DNA of 64,000 bases from positions 90,619-154,618 of the forward strand of contig CAJNOI010000193.1 of assembly GCA_905250115.1 (NCBI GenBank), read 5' to 3'. Below, piece after piece: positions 12,740-23,193 of the stretch (positions within the stretch are counted from its first letter, which is position 1; each line of letters opens with the position of its first letter). The position numbers and the translations under genes were made by a program. The DNA comes from Adineta steineri. Lineage: Eukaryota; Rotifera; Eurotatoria; Adinetida; Adinetidae. The notes beneath the pieces are model-generated. The model ran no database searches. It saw nothing but the letters and a program-made list of their open reading frames with translations, and was not told the DNA's origin.

Positions 12740-12890
12740 ACACTTACCACATTAGATCTCAAGCGCAATCAAATCGGCAATGTTGAAGCACAGCGTTTAG
12801 CAGATGCATTACGAAATAATACGGTAAATATCATTCTCTTCCTCATATGTTCCGTATACCCATCTACATTTTTTCACACAGACACTTACN
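12740..12890 (+). pseudogene. Leucine-rich-repeat exon(s), cut by an assembly gap
   Basis: An 84 bp phase-0 exon (12740-12823) encodes exactly one 28-residue leucine-rich repeat of the ribonuclease-inhibitor/NLR type: TLTTLDLKRNQIGNVEAQRL, then ADALRNNT. It is bounded by AG and GT. A 59 bp intron follows, then a second exon begins with the same ACACTTAC at 12883 and runs straight into the N gap. Repeats of this type form horseshoe scaffolds for protein recognition. One exon per repeat is a common design for expandable arrays. A degenerate repeat end sits just upstream at about 12660. No further repeat is seen after the gap, so the missing sequence may hold or collapse more units. It is unclear whether the gene is intact. 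Confidence 0.6.
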
Positions 12891-12989
12891 NNNNNNNNNN
12901 NNNNNNNNNNNNNNNNNNNNNNNNNNNNNNNNNNNNNNNNNNNNNNNNNNNNNNNNNNNNNNNNNNNNNNNNNNNNNNNNNNNNNNNNN
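12890..12989. other. Assembly gap (100 N)
   Basis: Exactly 100 N, the conventional size for a gap of unknown length. It starts inside a leucine-rich-repeat exon, so array collapse is a likely cause. Confidence 1.
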
Positions 12990-13490
12990 TGGACCAAAAT
13001 CAAATTTACCTTTACTTGTAATAGATTGTATTCTAACAATTATACTTTGGAAATATGTAAGAACAAATAAAATAGAAACAATAGTATTAGACTTAAAAAA
13101 GATTATCATTATTTTTTTTTGGTTGAATTCTTGAGAAGTATAAAGTGACAAAAACAAAAGTCTGCTTATAATTTCTTATCTTTGTTTTTTCTTGTCAAGC
13201 AACTGTAAGATATGAATATTTACCTGTCTTACCTAAATTTTATGATATTGACAGTTAATAATAAATATCACAGTATTAAACTATGTTGATTACAATTACA
13301 AATATCACCTAAATGTAACTGTAGATATCTATTAAATATAGAGTTATATAGGAAAAAGTATCAAGTATACTAGAGTAACTGTCAGATTGGTTAAATATAT
13401 CGGCCTATTTTCTGTGTGACTAAAAACTGAATGCAGATAAAGACAGAACTATAAAAAATTGATAAAAGATTCATAAAATTTTAATCTTCG
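12990..13490. other. Gene-free stretch after the gap
   Basis: AT-rich sequence with no recognisable exon and no continuation of the leucine-rich repeats. Confidence 0.5.
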
Positions 13491-13539
13491 ATCTTGAGGG
13501 TGTGGGTGTAGTCGGAGGAGAATACGACACCCTCAAGAT
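13491..13539. repeat. TGTGGG-type hairpin element, copy 2 (perfect arms)
   Basis: Arms ATCTTGAGGGTGT (13491-13503) and ACACCCTCAAGAT (13527-13539) are perfectly complementary over 13 bases with a 23 bp loop. This is the cleanest example of the outer ATCTTGAGG/CCTCAAGAT ends. Confidence 0.85.
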
Positions 13540-13595
13540 TAATAACAACAAATACCTACAACGATTTTAATAAATAATTAAAAAAAGATTTTAAT

Positions 13596-13802
13596 AAAAT
13601 TTCACATACATTTTCCGTTCGATAATAATTATCGATTTCTTCAATTGGTTTTCCAATGATGTTGAACATTATTATCTTTATGTATTGATTGTTCTTCTAA
13701 TTGTTGACAAGCAAGACGTTCAGCTTCTTCTTCTCGATAATGTTTTATACGTTCAATTGATTCATGTGTAAATTCTCGAAAGATAATCGAATCATAATCC
13801 AT
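13596..13802 (-). pseudogene. Relic of the N-terminus of a voltage-gated sodium channel
   Basis: Minus strand from an ATG at 13802: FREFTHESIERIKHYREEEA resembles the conserved cytoplasmic N-terminal block FRPFTRESLxxIExRIxEE of animal Nav alpha subunits. After residue 40 or so the frame shifts, and the other frame continues GKPIEEIDNYYRTENV, matching the family's PLEDLDPYY motif. That order and spacing are as in sodium channels. The match ends near 13596 before any transmembrane segment. In the original frame a TGA follows within 20 codons of the shift. Nav channels are about 2000 residues with four repeat domains, so this is a frameshifted fragment left from a duplicated or translocated copy. 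The identification rests on recalled family motifs. Confidence 0.6.
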
Positions 13803-15246
13803 CGTGACTATTAGAAATTACATATGTTCATACATATTTTCTACAAAATATAATTAAAAACAAATTTCTTCTTTTACTTAAACATAAATCTATATAGAAA
13901 AGTCTATCCCTTTTTTTGTTGTATGTTTTGAGACTAATGAAAAGAAGATTATAACCAACAGAATCTATAGAATAAGAACGTAGAGAAAGAAAATATTTTC
14001 AAAATATAAGAAACAACTAGAAAAACAACATCAATCTTAGCAAGCGGAAAATATTCTAATATGATCTATACTATTTATTATCAAAACAAGAAATAAAATG
14101 GCCTCTCATAATTTTCTATATATATACATATACGTATAAGGAAGATTTTAACTTGTAAACTCAAACTTTTCATTAGTTTTTTGTATATATTCACTCGATA
14201 AACAATTATACTTTGAGATACACATTCTATATTTGAATTTCTTTACATAAAACAAAATTTCGTAAAACTTTCATCGATTTAATACATCAAAATCATATTA
14301 TAATAATTTCATTTTAATTAAAAATCATTTTTATTTACATAGATTATGATAGTCTAAATTAGCATTAATATTCAAAATAGAAAAACAAAAAAAATAAAAC
14401 TAAAATCTGATAACATAATATACATTATCATAGTGAATCATTTACTTTTGATTAATTCATATTTCTTGAAAAGTAATTAAAATAAATGATAATTTCATGA
14501 ATAAACAAGAAGAAAAACGCAATTATATCCAATATTAAAAAACTGATTCAATCAAGTGGCAATTCTATCAATAATAAACAAGAGATAAACAATATTATTA
14601 CTTTATTCCGATGTAACAAAAAAAAATAACCGAAATAATTGATCAATTTTAGTGAATTATTTTTTGATTAAAATAATACTATTAGAATAGATTTGCAATC
14701 CGATTAATAATCCGAAAAAAATTGATTAAAACCGGTTAAATTGAAAGAATTAGTTTTAATAGATTATTTCTCATTATTAATCGGATTAACAATCGATTAT
14801 AATAGTGACATTTTAATGAATTTTTTTGTTTTCAATGTCTTTTCTTACGATTTACATTAACTTATTCTAATTTATCACTTTCTGATAATTCATTTTAATT
14901 GTAGATATAAAAGATGAGTTCTTTTCTTAAGATTCTACTTCCAGTTTGAATTTAATCTGTTAAAATTGTTAATGAGTATAGAAATTTATCGAAATCTCAG
15001 ACTAAATCGAATTCAATTCTAGTTAACAATACTTCTTTGTTTTTCCTCGAGTATTCTCTTTTATAACATAGCAGCGCGAACTGCTACACTGAAAAAAATT
15101 ATCTGTAATGAATTCATGTAACACAACAATAGATAACTTAATTAGAATCGATTAAATACAAAATATATTATTTTGTGACTCCTCTCCCCTCTTTTCCTTC
15201 GTGGTAGATCTTAGCAACCGGAATCAAAAGTTGCTAAGAATATAGT
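13803..15246. other. Gene-free AT-rich stretch
   Basis: No convincing exon. Around 14690-14800 there is a cluster of ATTAATCGGATTAA/AATCCGATTAAT-like words that form local inverted repeats. Confidence 0.5.
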
Positions 15247-15560
15247 TAGAGTCCTGCAAACCGGACGGATACCCGACCCGGACCTGGGTACTGAGTAAAA
15301 TTCGCCGGGTCGGTTTGGGTCCCGGGTAGGAGTGTATACCCCACCCCAACCGACAACTAGTGACATCACTAAATTTATAGCATTTTATTCTGATACTATT
15401 ACTAATATCAAAAATGAGGTCACAATAAATCTAATAATGATTAAACGACCCATTAGTCATTGAAATATTTCATAAAGAAAAGTTTAGTTTCTTTGAATAG
15501 CTTTTGTTATGTTTCGGATAAAAAGCTTTTATTGTTTTATTAATTAACATCTTACAATAC

Positions 15561-15625
15561 GAAAGGTGGATGTGGGTGTGGGCTTGTGTGTGTGTGGATG
15601 TGAGATAAGAGCAAGATCCACATCT
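15561..15625. repeat. TGTGGG-rich hairpin, copy 3 (degenerate)
   Basis: The G-rich part GGATGTGGGTGTGGGCTTGTG (about 15568-15588, with a GT run after it) is followed by a weak complement AAGATCCACATCTTC. It lies inside the CCGGGT-rich element. Confidence 0.5.
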
Positions 15626-15697
15626 TCAGCTAACTCGTGATTCACTTGTTTTTTTACATAATTTTACATAATATATATTTTTATTTGTTACTTATGA

Positions 15698-15801
15698 GTA
15701 GGGGTAGGACAGTTCCATATTAGTTACGTTCTCAGGAACTGTATAATAGTTCTTTTGACCAGTTCATCTGAACTTGGAACTATGAACTGTCCTACCCCTA
15801 C
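15698..15801. mobile_element. 104 bp MITE with perfect 18 bp terminal inverted repeats
   Basis: GTAGGGGTAGGACAGTTC (15698-15715) is perfectly inverted at 15784-15801. The element is flanked by TTATGA on both sides (15692-15697 and 15802-15807), a plausible 6 bp target duplication. The interior contains further nested dyads with GAACT/AGTTC. It is inserted within the larger CCGGGT-rich element. Confidence 0.8.
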
Positions 15802-16026
15802 TTATGAACGAAACTAAATGTATTATATTTATTGAATGAAATAAAGGTTTAGAAATTTGATCATATTTTGAAAAATAACTGAGTAGACTGGTTCGGGTCC
15901 GGGTCTAGCTTATTCGGTCCGGTTCGGTTCCGGGTGGTTAACTAGCCGGGTCGGTTCGGGCCCGGGCGTAAAAAAAATCGCCGGTTCGGTTTCGGGTACA
16001 AAAAAAAGCACCCGTGAAGGACTCTA

Positions 16027-16966
16027 GTTTCAATAAGAAGTAGACATAAGATCGATAAGGATTCTTGATTTGTATGAATGATTTCAAATCGGATAAAATC
16101 TTATACCTTTAATCGATGTTTAAGTGTCTTTTTTTACATAAGCAGTAGCAGTTTCCTCAGCTAGTTCAACTTTTATTAATAACGCTTTTCCTTTTATCTC
16201 ATCAATTCATTCACCACCATTTATGTTTAATGTTTATTCATACTCGTCCTGTGTGCATGCTTGTAGTTTTTCTTACTCTTTCGCTTTACTCACCTAGTTT
16301 CTTATCATCCCCATATTCATAGACCAAGCGCATTTGTTTTATCTTATTTTGCTACTGCTCTTCTCACTTTCATTCTGCGTGTATTTATTTCGCTGTGTGT
16401 GTATCTCTACTTTTCATTCGTTTCATCATTCTTTTGGATTGAAACGTAACACATCATTTAGTACGTTTTAAGTAGGTGTTTTAACGTTGCCGTTACTTTT
16501 CCATAGCACAGTCGGTATTAAACTAGATTTTATTCTTTCCTATTCACATATTTGCGTTCCCTCATTTTTAGATTAGCCTTGATTCTTATTACAGACAAAT
16601 TATCATTAGTCTAGAGTCGTGTTATGTAAGAGGAAAATGATTGATTAGAGTCATAAATCTTCACGAGACAGAAGGTTAGATTTTCTATCAAAAGTGTAAC
16701 CCAATTAAGTTGTAAACCTATCTATTCGTATGCTCAATGTCATGGGACGTCGACCTTCTATCTCATATAAGAAAATGAGAGTGAGAATGAAGATAGGAAA
16801 GGTTGAGAAAAAGCGGAGAATAGAGAACATTTTTTATTACTAAAACATTCGTAGAAGCATTCATGATCATATACCGATATTAGTGTATTCTTATAAATAC
16901 TTCTTAATATATTATTAATTATATATGTCTATTATTTAATTTAAATAAGCATTTCTTTACAGATAG
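16027..16966. other. Upstream region of the S58 peptidase gene
   Basis: T-rich and CT-rich sequence without an exon. A polypyrimidine tract and CAG end at 16962, five bases before the start codon's A, which could be the acceptor of a 5' untranslated intron. Confidence 0.45.
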
Positions 16967-18142
16967 ATGTCAACTTCATCAACCACACGTGTGCGAATTC
17001 GTGAGTTACTACCGAGGCTTCAACTTGGTCGGTATCAACCTGGTCTTCTTAACTCTATTACTGACGTTCCTGGTATCCTAGTAAATACAGAGTCGATTAT
17101 TCTGCCAGCTTCCACATCACACAAGGAAATCAACACTGGAGTGACTACAATCCTCCCTCGTAAAGATTGGTTCAATAAAGCATGCTACGCCGGCTACTTC
17201 CGCTTCAATGGATCTGGTGAAATGACAGGAAGTCATTGGCTCGACGAGACTGGACTCCTGAATTCACCTATCATCATCACAAACTCATTTGCTGTCGGAC
17301 CTTGCTACACTGGAATCTACGAATATGCTATTCGCGAATATAAGAACGAACAAGGACTTTGTGATTGGTTTCTGTTACCTGTTGTTGCGGAAACCTGTGA
17401 CACTGCTCTTAATGATGTTACTGCATTTCCGATCAAACCAGAACATGTTGTCCGTGGAATTGATAGTGCTTCGAGCGATGCAGTTAAGGAGGGTAATACC
17501 GGTGGTGGTACCGGTATGTGGTGTCACGGTTTCAAGGGTGGAACTGGATGCTCGAGTCGCGTCATTATGGGCACTGTGACTGATGTCGATAAGAATGAAA
17601 AGTTGGTACAATATATTGTCGGTGTCTTGGTCCAATGCAATTACGGCGCACAGCGAGATTTTCGAATTACAGGTGTTCCTATAGGACAAATGATTATTGC
17701 TGAAACAGAAGATGCAGTTAAAAGTAAACAGATGCCGGAAGCAATTGAATCGAATAAAGACGGTAGCATCATCGTCGTCATTGCTACAGACGCGCCCCTT
17801 AGTTCAACACAATTACAGCGTCTAGCAAAACGTGCGACTGTTGGTCTATCGCGAGTAGGTGGCTGGGGTTCGAATAGTTCTGGTGATATCTTCATTGCCT
17901 TTTCCACGGCACATGAGATCCCACGAGCTCCAAAGTTCTCCTGGAATCCAACTGTTTCTCAAACCATTCCAATCATAGAGGATCCGTCAATCAATGCCTT
18001 ATTTGAAGCTACGGCAGATGCTGTGGAGGAAGCGATCTACAATGCGTTGTGCATGGCAGAGGACATGACTGGACCAATGGGATTTGAGGTCAAGGCGATG
18101 GATTTGGAAAAAGTAAAGCAACTGATGGAAAAATATTTGTAA
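16967..18142 (+). CDS. S58-family aminopeptidase (DmpA/BapA type), likely horizontally acquired
   Basis: An uninterrupted 391-residue frame. The start block [20 protein letters not shown], the GVTTILP segment and the glycine-rich stretch [20 protein letters not shown] (about 178-197) are hallmarks of the DmpA/P1 peptidase family. These enzymes cut themselves before a nucleophilic Ser or Thr to give two chains. Here the site is expected at Gly266-Ser267 in [28 protein letters not shown] follows at about 301-314. They remove N-terminal residues from small peptides, amides or beta-peptides. Length matches bacterial and fungal members. The lack of introns and the richer codon use contrast with neighbouring genes and suggest horizontal transfer with later upstream intron gain. 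It is in tandem with an amidohydrolase. The natural substrate is unknown. Confidence 0.9.
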   Translation: MSTSSTTRVRIRELLPRLQLGRYQPGLLNSITDVPGILVNTESIILPASTSHKEINTGVTTILPRKDWFNKACYAGYFRFNGSGEMTGSHWLDETGLLNSPIIITNSFAVGPCYTGIYEYAIREYKNEQGLCDWFLLPVVAETCDTALNDVTAFPIKPEHVVRGIDSASSDAVKEGNTGGGTGMWCHGFKGGTGCSSRVIMGTVTDVDKNEKLVQYIVGVLVQCNYGAQRDFRITGVPIGQMIIAETEDAVKSKQMPEAIESNKDGSIIVVIATDAPLSSTQLQRLAKRATVGLSRVGGWGSNSSGDIFIAFSTAHEIPRAPKFSWNPTVSQTIPIIEDPSINALFEATADAVEEAIYNALCMAEDMTGPMGFEVKAMDLEKVKQLMEKYL

Positions 18143-18487
18143 GTTTAAACTCAGTGAAGAAACTGAACCAAAAACAAACGTATAAAAAGCCGTTTCTCTA
18201 TTGTCATTTTTTCGTTCTAACATAATTTTTTGTGATTTTGTTCTTGTTATATGGGATGAGTGTTTTTCCTCTTTATCGACCTACCTACAGCCACACCCAA
18301 TCCAAAAAAGAAACGCTTTATGTAAAACAATTAATTATTGCTGAATAAAGTCATGAAAGAAAAATTTTCATTTTGAAATTCTTTTAAAAATATCAAATAA
18401 AAATTATTTCTTCTCCTCACGAAAAGAAAATTTTTTGAAAAACAAAATTATCTTTCAATTTTCACTTCTTTTCCAAATAAAAAAACC

Positions 18488-18550
18488 ATCTTGAGGATGT
18501 GGGTCTGCTAGAACATATAACATCATTATTTGTACCCACGTCCTGAGGAC
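18488..18550. repeat. TGTGGG-type hairpin element, copy 4
   Basis: Left arm ATCTTGAGGATGTGGGT, spacer of about 25 bp, right arm GTACCCACGTCCTGAGGAC. Preceded by AACC, as in other copies. It lies 345 bp after the peptidase stop codon. Confidence 0.75.
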
Positions 18551-18571
18551 TTCATCTTAGAGATATACTTT

Positions 18572-18620
18572 TAGTGTGGGTGTATTGTGTCTGTGTTGCC
18601 TACACCTACACTCTCAAGAT
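18572..18620. repeat. TGTGGG-type hairpin element, copy 5
   Basis: Left arm TAGTGTGGGTGTA, short spacer, right arm TACACCTACACTCTCAAGAT. It is the immediate neighbour of copy 4, 21 bp away. Confidence 0.7.
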
Positions 18621-19778
18621 TTCATCATCATAAGTGCATGATAACTAGTGACATCTTTATTTGACGGCGAGAAGAAATGATGAATGCATAGATAATAGAA
18701 AAAATAAGAGTTGATAATGGTATTGAATACAACAACAAATAGAATAAAAAAAAATTAAAATTTAGCGTGCTTCACCTTGTCACACAACTATTTGTATAAA
18801 AAAAATGTAAGTTGGAAACGATGCATGTCATAAGTATCTATATTGCTGATAATGTGACGTTAAAAACAATATCAAATAGATTTTTAAGTAACGTGATTTT
18901 ATAGAGAGAAGATTCGAAAATTTACTATTTTTACGCATTCCCATTGAAAGGGTACCATTTCTTTTCGAGTGATTTTGCAGCAAGATATGAGATTACCATA
19001 TATTCTTTTGTTAATTTGTATGCTGTCATGTCGTCCCACAAATTATGGTCACATTTTATACGGTATCCTGTACAATATGTATGTTCTATTAGCCTTTATT
19101 AAATCTCAGTATAAAAAAAAATCAACTGCGAGGCAGTCAAAATCATAATAATGAATAAGAATGGTATTAGGGTTTTACTCTAAAGTTCTCAACGTGAATT
19201 ACATGTTCTGTCTTTTTTTTTGTTCTTCGCATTTCTTGATGTTTGATGTGTGTCCATTATCTCTTTTTGTATGCATCTTCGTTCTCTACGTTAGTATGTA
19301 TACATTAGACTTGTCACTCTTACTTTACTCCTCGTCACTTGCTTTTCATCATTTTATGTCTTTTCTTTGTGTTATTTTTGTCCTTGTCGTGTCCTCGTAA
19401 ATGTTTCTTTTTATCTTTTGAAGAAATTAAAGGTTTTCAAACTTAGTTTAACAAGAGTATAGATTGATCCTCGAAGTCTTGAACTCAATTTGTTGAGAAA
19501 TCTGTTGCCACAGGCATAAAATTCAGTAAAACGTTTATAACTCCCGAAAGGAATGCCGTCGGCGGAAATCCTTTTACGTACTCGAGATTCCTTACGAAAC
19601 AATATGTGAATGAACGAAGTCAGATTGAGTGTCTGGGATGTTCCCTGGTTAGTTTCACCAGTTTTGTTATTAACTTTTTCTTATTTATTTACTTTTATGA
19701 AGTACAAATCATCCAAGAAGCTGATTACGGTTTATTAGTGCAGAGCATTTACGCAGAAGTTGTCTCAATACAGACTAT
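18621..19778. other. Spacer between the two hydrolase genes, with a possible leader exon
   Basis: Mostly T-rich sequence with long spurious frames. At 18987-19062 an ATG opens a signal-peptide-like exon (MRLPYILLLICMLSC...) ending in phase 1 before GT. It would splice in frame to an AG at about 19774, just before the amidohydrolase ATG. This is only a possibility; no further support is visible. Confidence 0.3.
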
Positions 19779-21437
19779 ATGGATACAAAATCAGAGACTT
19801 TGTGTAAAACAAAGAAAACTGCACTTATCAATGTTCGCGTATTCGACGGACAAGTTATTCGTGAACCTAGTACAGTAGTAATTGATGGTGAACTCATTGG
19901 CACAGACTCAGAAGGAGCTCAAGTGATTGATGGAAATGGAGGCATACTCTTACCTGGCTTGATTGACGCTCACATCCATCTCGAGAATGAGGATACTCTC
20001 CGTCAAATGAGTAAATTTGGCATTACAACAGGTCTGGATATGGCTACATGGCCTCCATCCAAGCTCAACAATTTACGGAATCGAGTTGGAATGACAGATA
20101 TTCGTAGTCCTGGAGTGCCAGCTACTTCCCCTGGAAGTCTACATAGTTGTATATTACCATTTCCTGCCGACGAATTGGTGGCCAACCCCGACGATGCTAA
20201 AAGCTATATAGCAAAGCGTATTGCCGAAGGAGTAGATTACATTAAGGTAGTGTGTGATGTGCCTGGTCCTGATCAGGCCACACTAAATGTACTGGTTAAC
20301 GAAGCTCATAAGCACAAGAAACTTGTCATTGCACACGCATCCGCTTCCGTTCCATTTGCCATGGCTCAAGATGCTGGAGCAGATGTGATAACGCATGCAC
20401 CTTGCGATAGGGCTCTCGATCACGAAGCTGCATCGCGAATGGTAGCTGAAAAACGTATTGCTGTCCCTACATTAGCTATGATGGAAGCTGTTACAAAGCC
20501 ACCCAGCTGGAGTGCTGTACTAGGTCTTCTATTCCGCCCAACTGTTCTTTTTGCTATTATTCGAGCTCGCCGCCAGAACCCACAATATCAAAACAACAAA
20601 TATGAGAATGCACGAGACTCAGTTACAGCCATGTACCACGCCGGTGTACCTATTCTGGCGGGCACAGATGCTCATTCGCCTGCAGACTCACCATTTAAGG
20701 TAGGCAACTTATGAATGAATATTCGCGCATATGATAGAAAGGGGAAAATGGAAACAAGATGAGAACTTCAGTTTTTAACTAATGCGCTTGACGGATTGTT
20801 CTGATGGCACAAATGAGCTGAATATTTGAATTTATAGGTTTTAAAATATCCGAAAACTCCCGTGAAGATGCTTTAAAAAAATGTGTTTTTTCGTTAAATT
20901 TGACTCTTTTGTTATAGCAAGATATATGTTTTGCAACGGTTTGTTTTGTACATCTTCAGGACAAAAATCAAAGCCTTTCGCGTTTTCTGAATATTCTTAA
21001 AACAAAAGCAGAGTTTTACAGAGCTTCTTTTTCAGTTACACAATGCAAAATTTATCGAAAAAAAGCATTTTTAATTCAATTTTTGACAGCAAATGCTCAG
21101 AATATGCTGAGATTCCAGAATGAAAGGTTTTCAGACGTAAATTTTTAGCTGATTTGTGCCTGCGTGTACTAGGAAATAAAATACTTTATAGGTACTACAT
21201 GGCGAATCGCTACACCATGAACTGGAACTATTGGTTGAGGCTGGACTGTCGAATGTGGATGCGTTACGTGCCGCGACCTGTTTGCCTGCTAAATATTTTG
21301 GATTAATGGATCGTGGTGTTATTGAAGTGGGAAAGCGCGCTGATTTGGTTCTCATATCAGATGATCCAATTGTAGACATTAGAGCAACACGTTCAATACA
21401 GCGAGTATGGTGTGCTGGTATTGAAGTTGAGAGATGA
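19779..21437 (+). CDS. Metal-dependent amidohydrolase, likely horizontally acquired
   Basis: Exon 1 (19779-20699) and exon 2 (21192-21437) join in phase 0 to about 388 residues; the 492 bp intron is long for this locus. Amidohydrolase-superfamily metal ligands are all present in order: HxH at 65-67 (LIDAHIHLE), the candidate carboxylated Lys156 (YIKVV), His186 (VIAHAS), His206 (ITHAPC) and Asp297 (AGTDAH). An N-terminal beta strand block (ALINVRVFDG) and a C-terminal PAKYFG...GVIEVGKRADLVLI segment complete the fold. The nearest subgroup is the imidazolonepropionase-like/prolidase-like amidohydrolases of bacteria and fungi. Substrates in this group range from dipeptides to cyclic amides, so none can be named. 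Codon use is richer in G and C than in neighbouring genes. With the S58 peptidase it makes a tandem pair of probable foreign hydrolases. Confidence 0.88.
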
Positions 21438-23193
21438 TCAATATCACATATTATTCATTTAACCATGCCAGTATATCTATCTTTTTTATTATTCATTCGT
21501 CAATATATCTAATGACATTGCAGTAATCACGAAATTTATTTACGAGCAAAATATTCTTTTTTTTATTCTTCTATATTCTTTTTGTTGATTATGAAAAATT
21601 ATATGAATTATGTACAAACAAATAATAACGTCAAAATAAAAACTTTAATTTCTCAAGAATATTATCTTAAGATATTTTCTATATCAATTCTCATATCGGA
21701 TATCTTTAAAAATATATATATATAAATATAGGTATATAACAATCAAATAAAAAAAGTAAGGCACAGAAAAAATTCTTAACATGAAAATACATGACAAAAG
21801 ATTCAAAAGTTCATTCTGAAAATCGAAACGATATATAAAAGTAATATTTTTTCTGATTGAAACTGTTTTTCAATTTTTTTAAATTAGACTGAGATGAATT
21901 CCAGCTTCTAAGACTTTATCCTTACAGTTTAGGGAACGAAATATAATTAGAATGAGAATTATCTCTTTTGAAGTTTATAAATTCTATGATGATAGATCTC
22001 TCATGCTGTTCGATATTAAAACTCAATGATATTATTCCAGCATTTAAATTAATATTCAACAAAGTTATGTACTAATTACGTATAAGATGAGTCATAACAG
22101 TTCTAGCTGGAAAAAAAACGATTTCTACTTTTTTTTAAATAAATGCAAATGATTCAATTGAATTCTAAACAGCATTTACTAAAATTATTTCTGAGACTTT
22201 GTTGTTCTTTCTTGTTTAATAACGAAAAAAAATCAAATCAAGATTTTGTGCACTTAAAATCTCTTCGATTGATTCATACTTAATATACGGATAATATAAG
22301 ATTTTTATGTATGCATTCATCTATTCGTAGCAGAGCTCGAAGGAGTACAAATGTTATAAGTAACAGTATTGTACTAGTCTTAACTGGATATTATTACAGT
22401 GTTTTTCGGTATAGTGTTACCAGAATCGTAGTATATTGATGATCGAAACTAACTTTTGACTCTTTCCATTTTCGTCCCTCTCAAAACAATTTAATTTAAT
22501 TTAATCTCTCCAATTTCGGGATTTGAATTGGTCGAATCTCCATGAAATCATAAAAACTGATACTTTATTATGTTTTGTCGTGATATTTATATTATGATGT
22601 TGTGTATGAAAAAGGAAACCCTCTACACCTTTCCTCAGTAAAATTACAAGTGTGGATATTCATACAAGTACTTGTTTAGTAAAGATACTTCTATGAGTAT
22701 AATTAGTGAGAACTTGCAAAGTATCCATATATCGAATATCTTTCTCAGACTTGTTTAGTGCATTGGTATTCTATCTAGGGAATGTTTCTTTTTCATTACT
22801 TTAGAATTTGTTTAATATTAAAATCTAAGAAAGAATAGAAAAATAAATCGAAATGACAGAATGTTATTAAATTGATAAATTAATTTTTAAATTTGAAAGA
22901 CGATCTAAAGAATATTAAAATGCTGAAAATGTAATTTGTTTGATTAATGTACTTTCATGAATTTTTTTTATGTTGATTAAATGAAAAATAGTTTATTTAA
23001 AATCTAAAACAACAATTAAATATATGAATATCTGTCTTTTCAAATTTAACATAAATTTTCTTTTCTCATTAAGTAGACAAGAAAAACAGGATGTACTATT
23101 CGAAGAAAAAAAATTATATTTATTAATTTTTACATTCTTTTTCTAGTTTATTTTCAGTTGAATTCATCTTATTAACATTGATTCTTGTTAGTA
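21438..23193. other. Gene-free AT-rich stretch
   Basis: No exon, RNA gene or TGTGGG hairpin is recognisable between the amidohydrolase and the secreted protein gene. Confidence 0.5.

Larger units (their letters stand above)
15247..16026. mobile_element. CCGGGT-rich non-autonomous DNA element with inverted ends
   Basis: The left end TAGAGTCCTGCA (15247) and the right end TGAAGGACTCTA (to 16026) are inverted. Inside each end lie dense GC-rich sub-terminal motifs such as ACCCGACCCGG on the left and GGTTCGGGTCCGGGT on the right, in opposite orientation. This layout is typical of hAT-like MITEs with CCCGACCCG sub-terminal repeats. No matching 8 bp flanks were found; only TA flanks both ends if GAGTCC is taken as the terminus. 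No transposase is visible. A 104 bp element is nested inside. Confidence 0.65.

Noticed and set aside
17375-17907. Minus-strand frames within the S58 gene
   Set aside because: Antisense shadows of the well-supported peptidase frame.
19161-19400. Hydrophobic 79-codon frame rich in Phe, Leu and Cys
   Set aside because: Produced by T-rich sequence; no flanking exons or family pattern.
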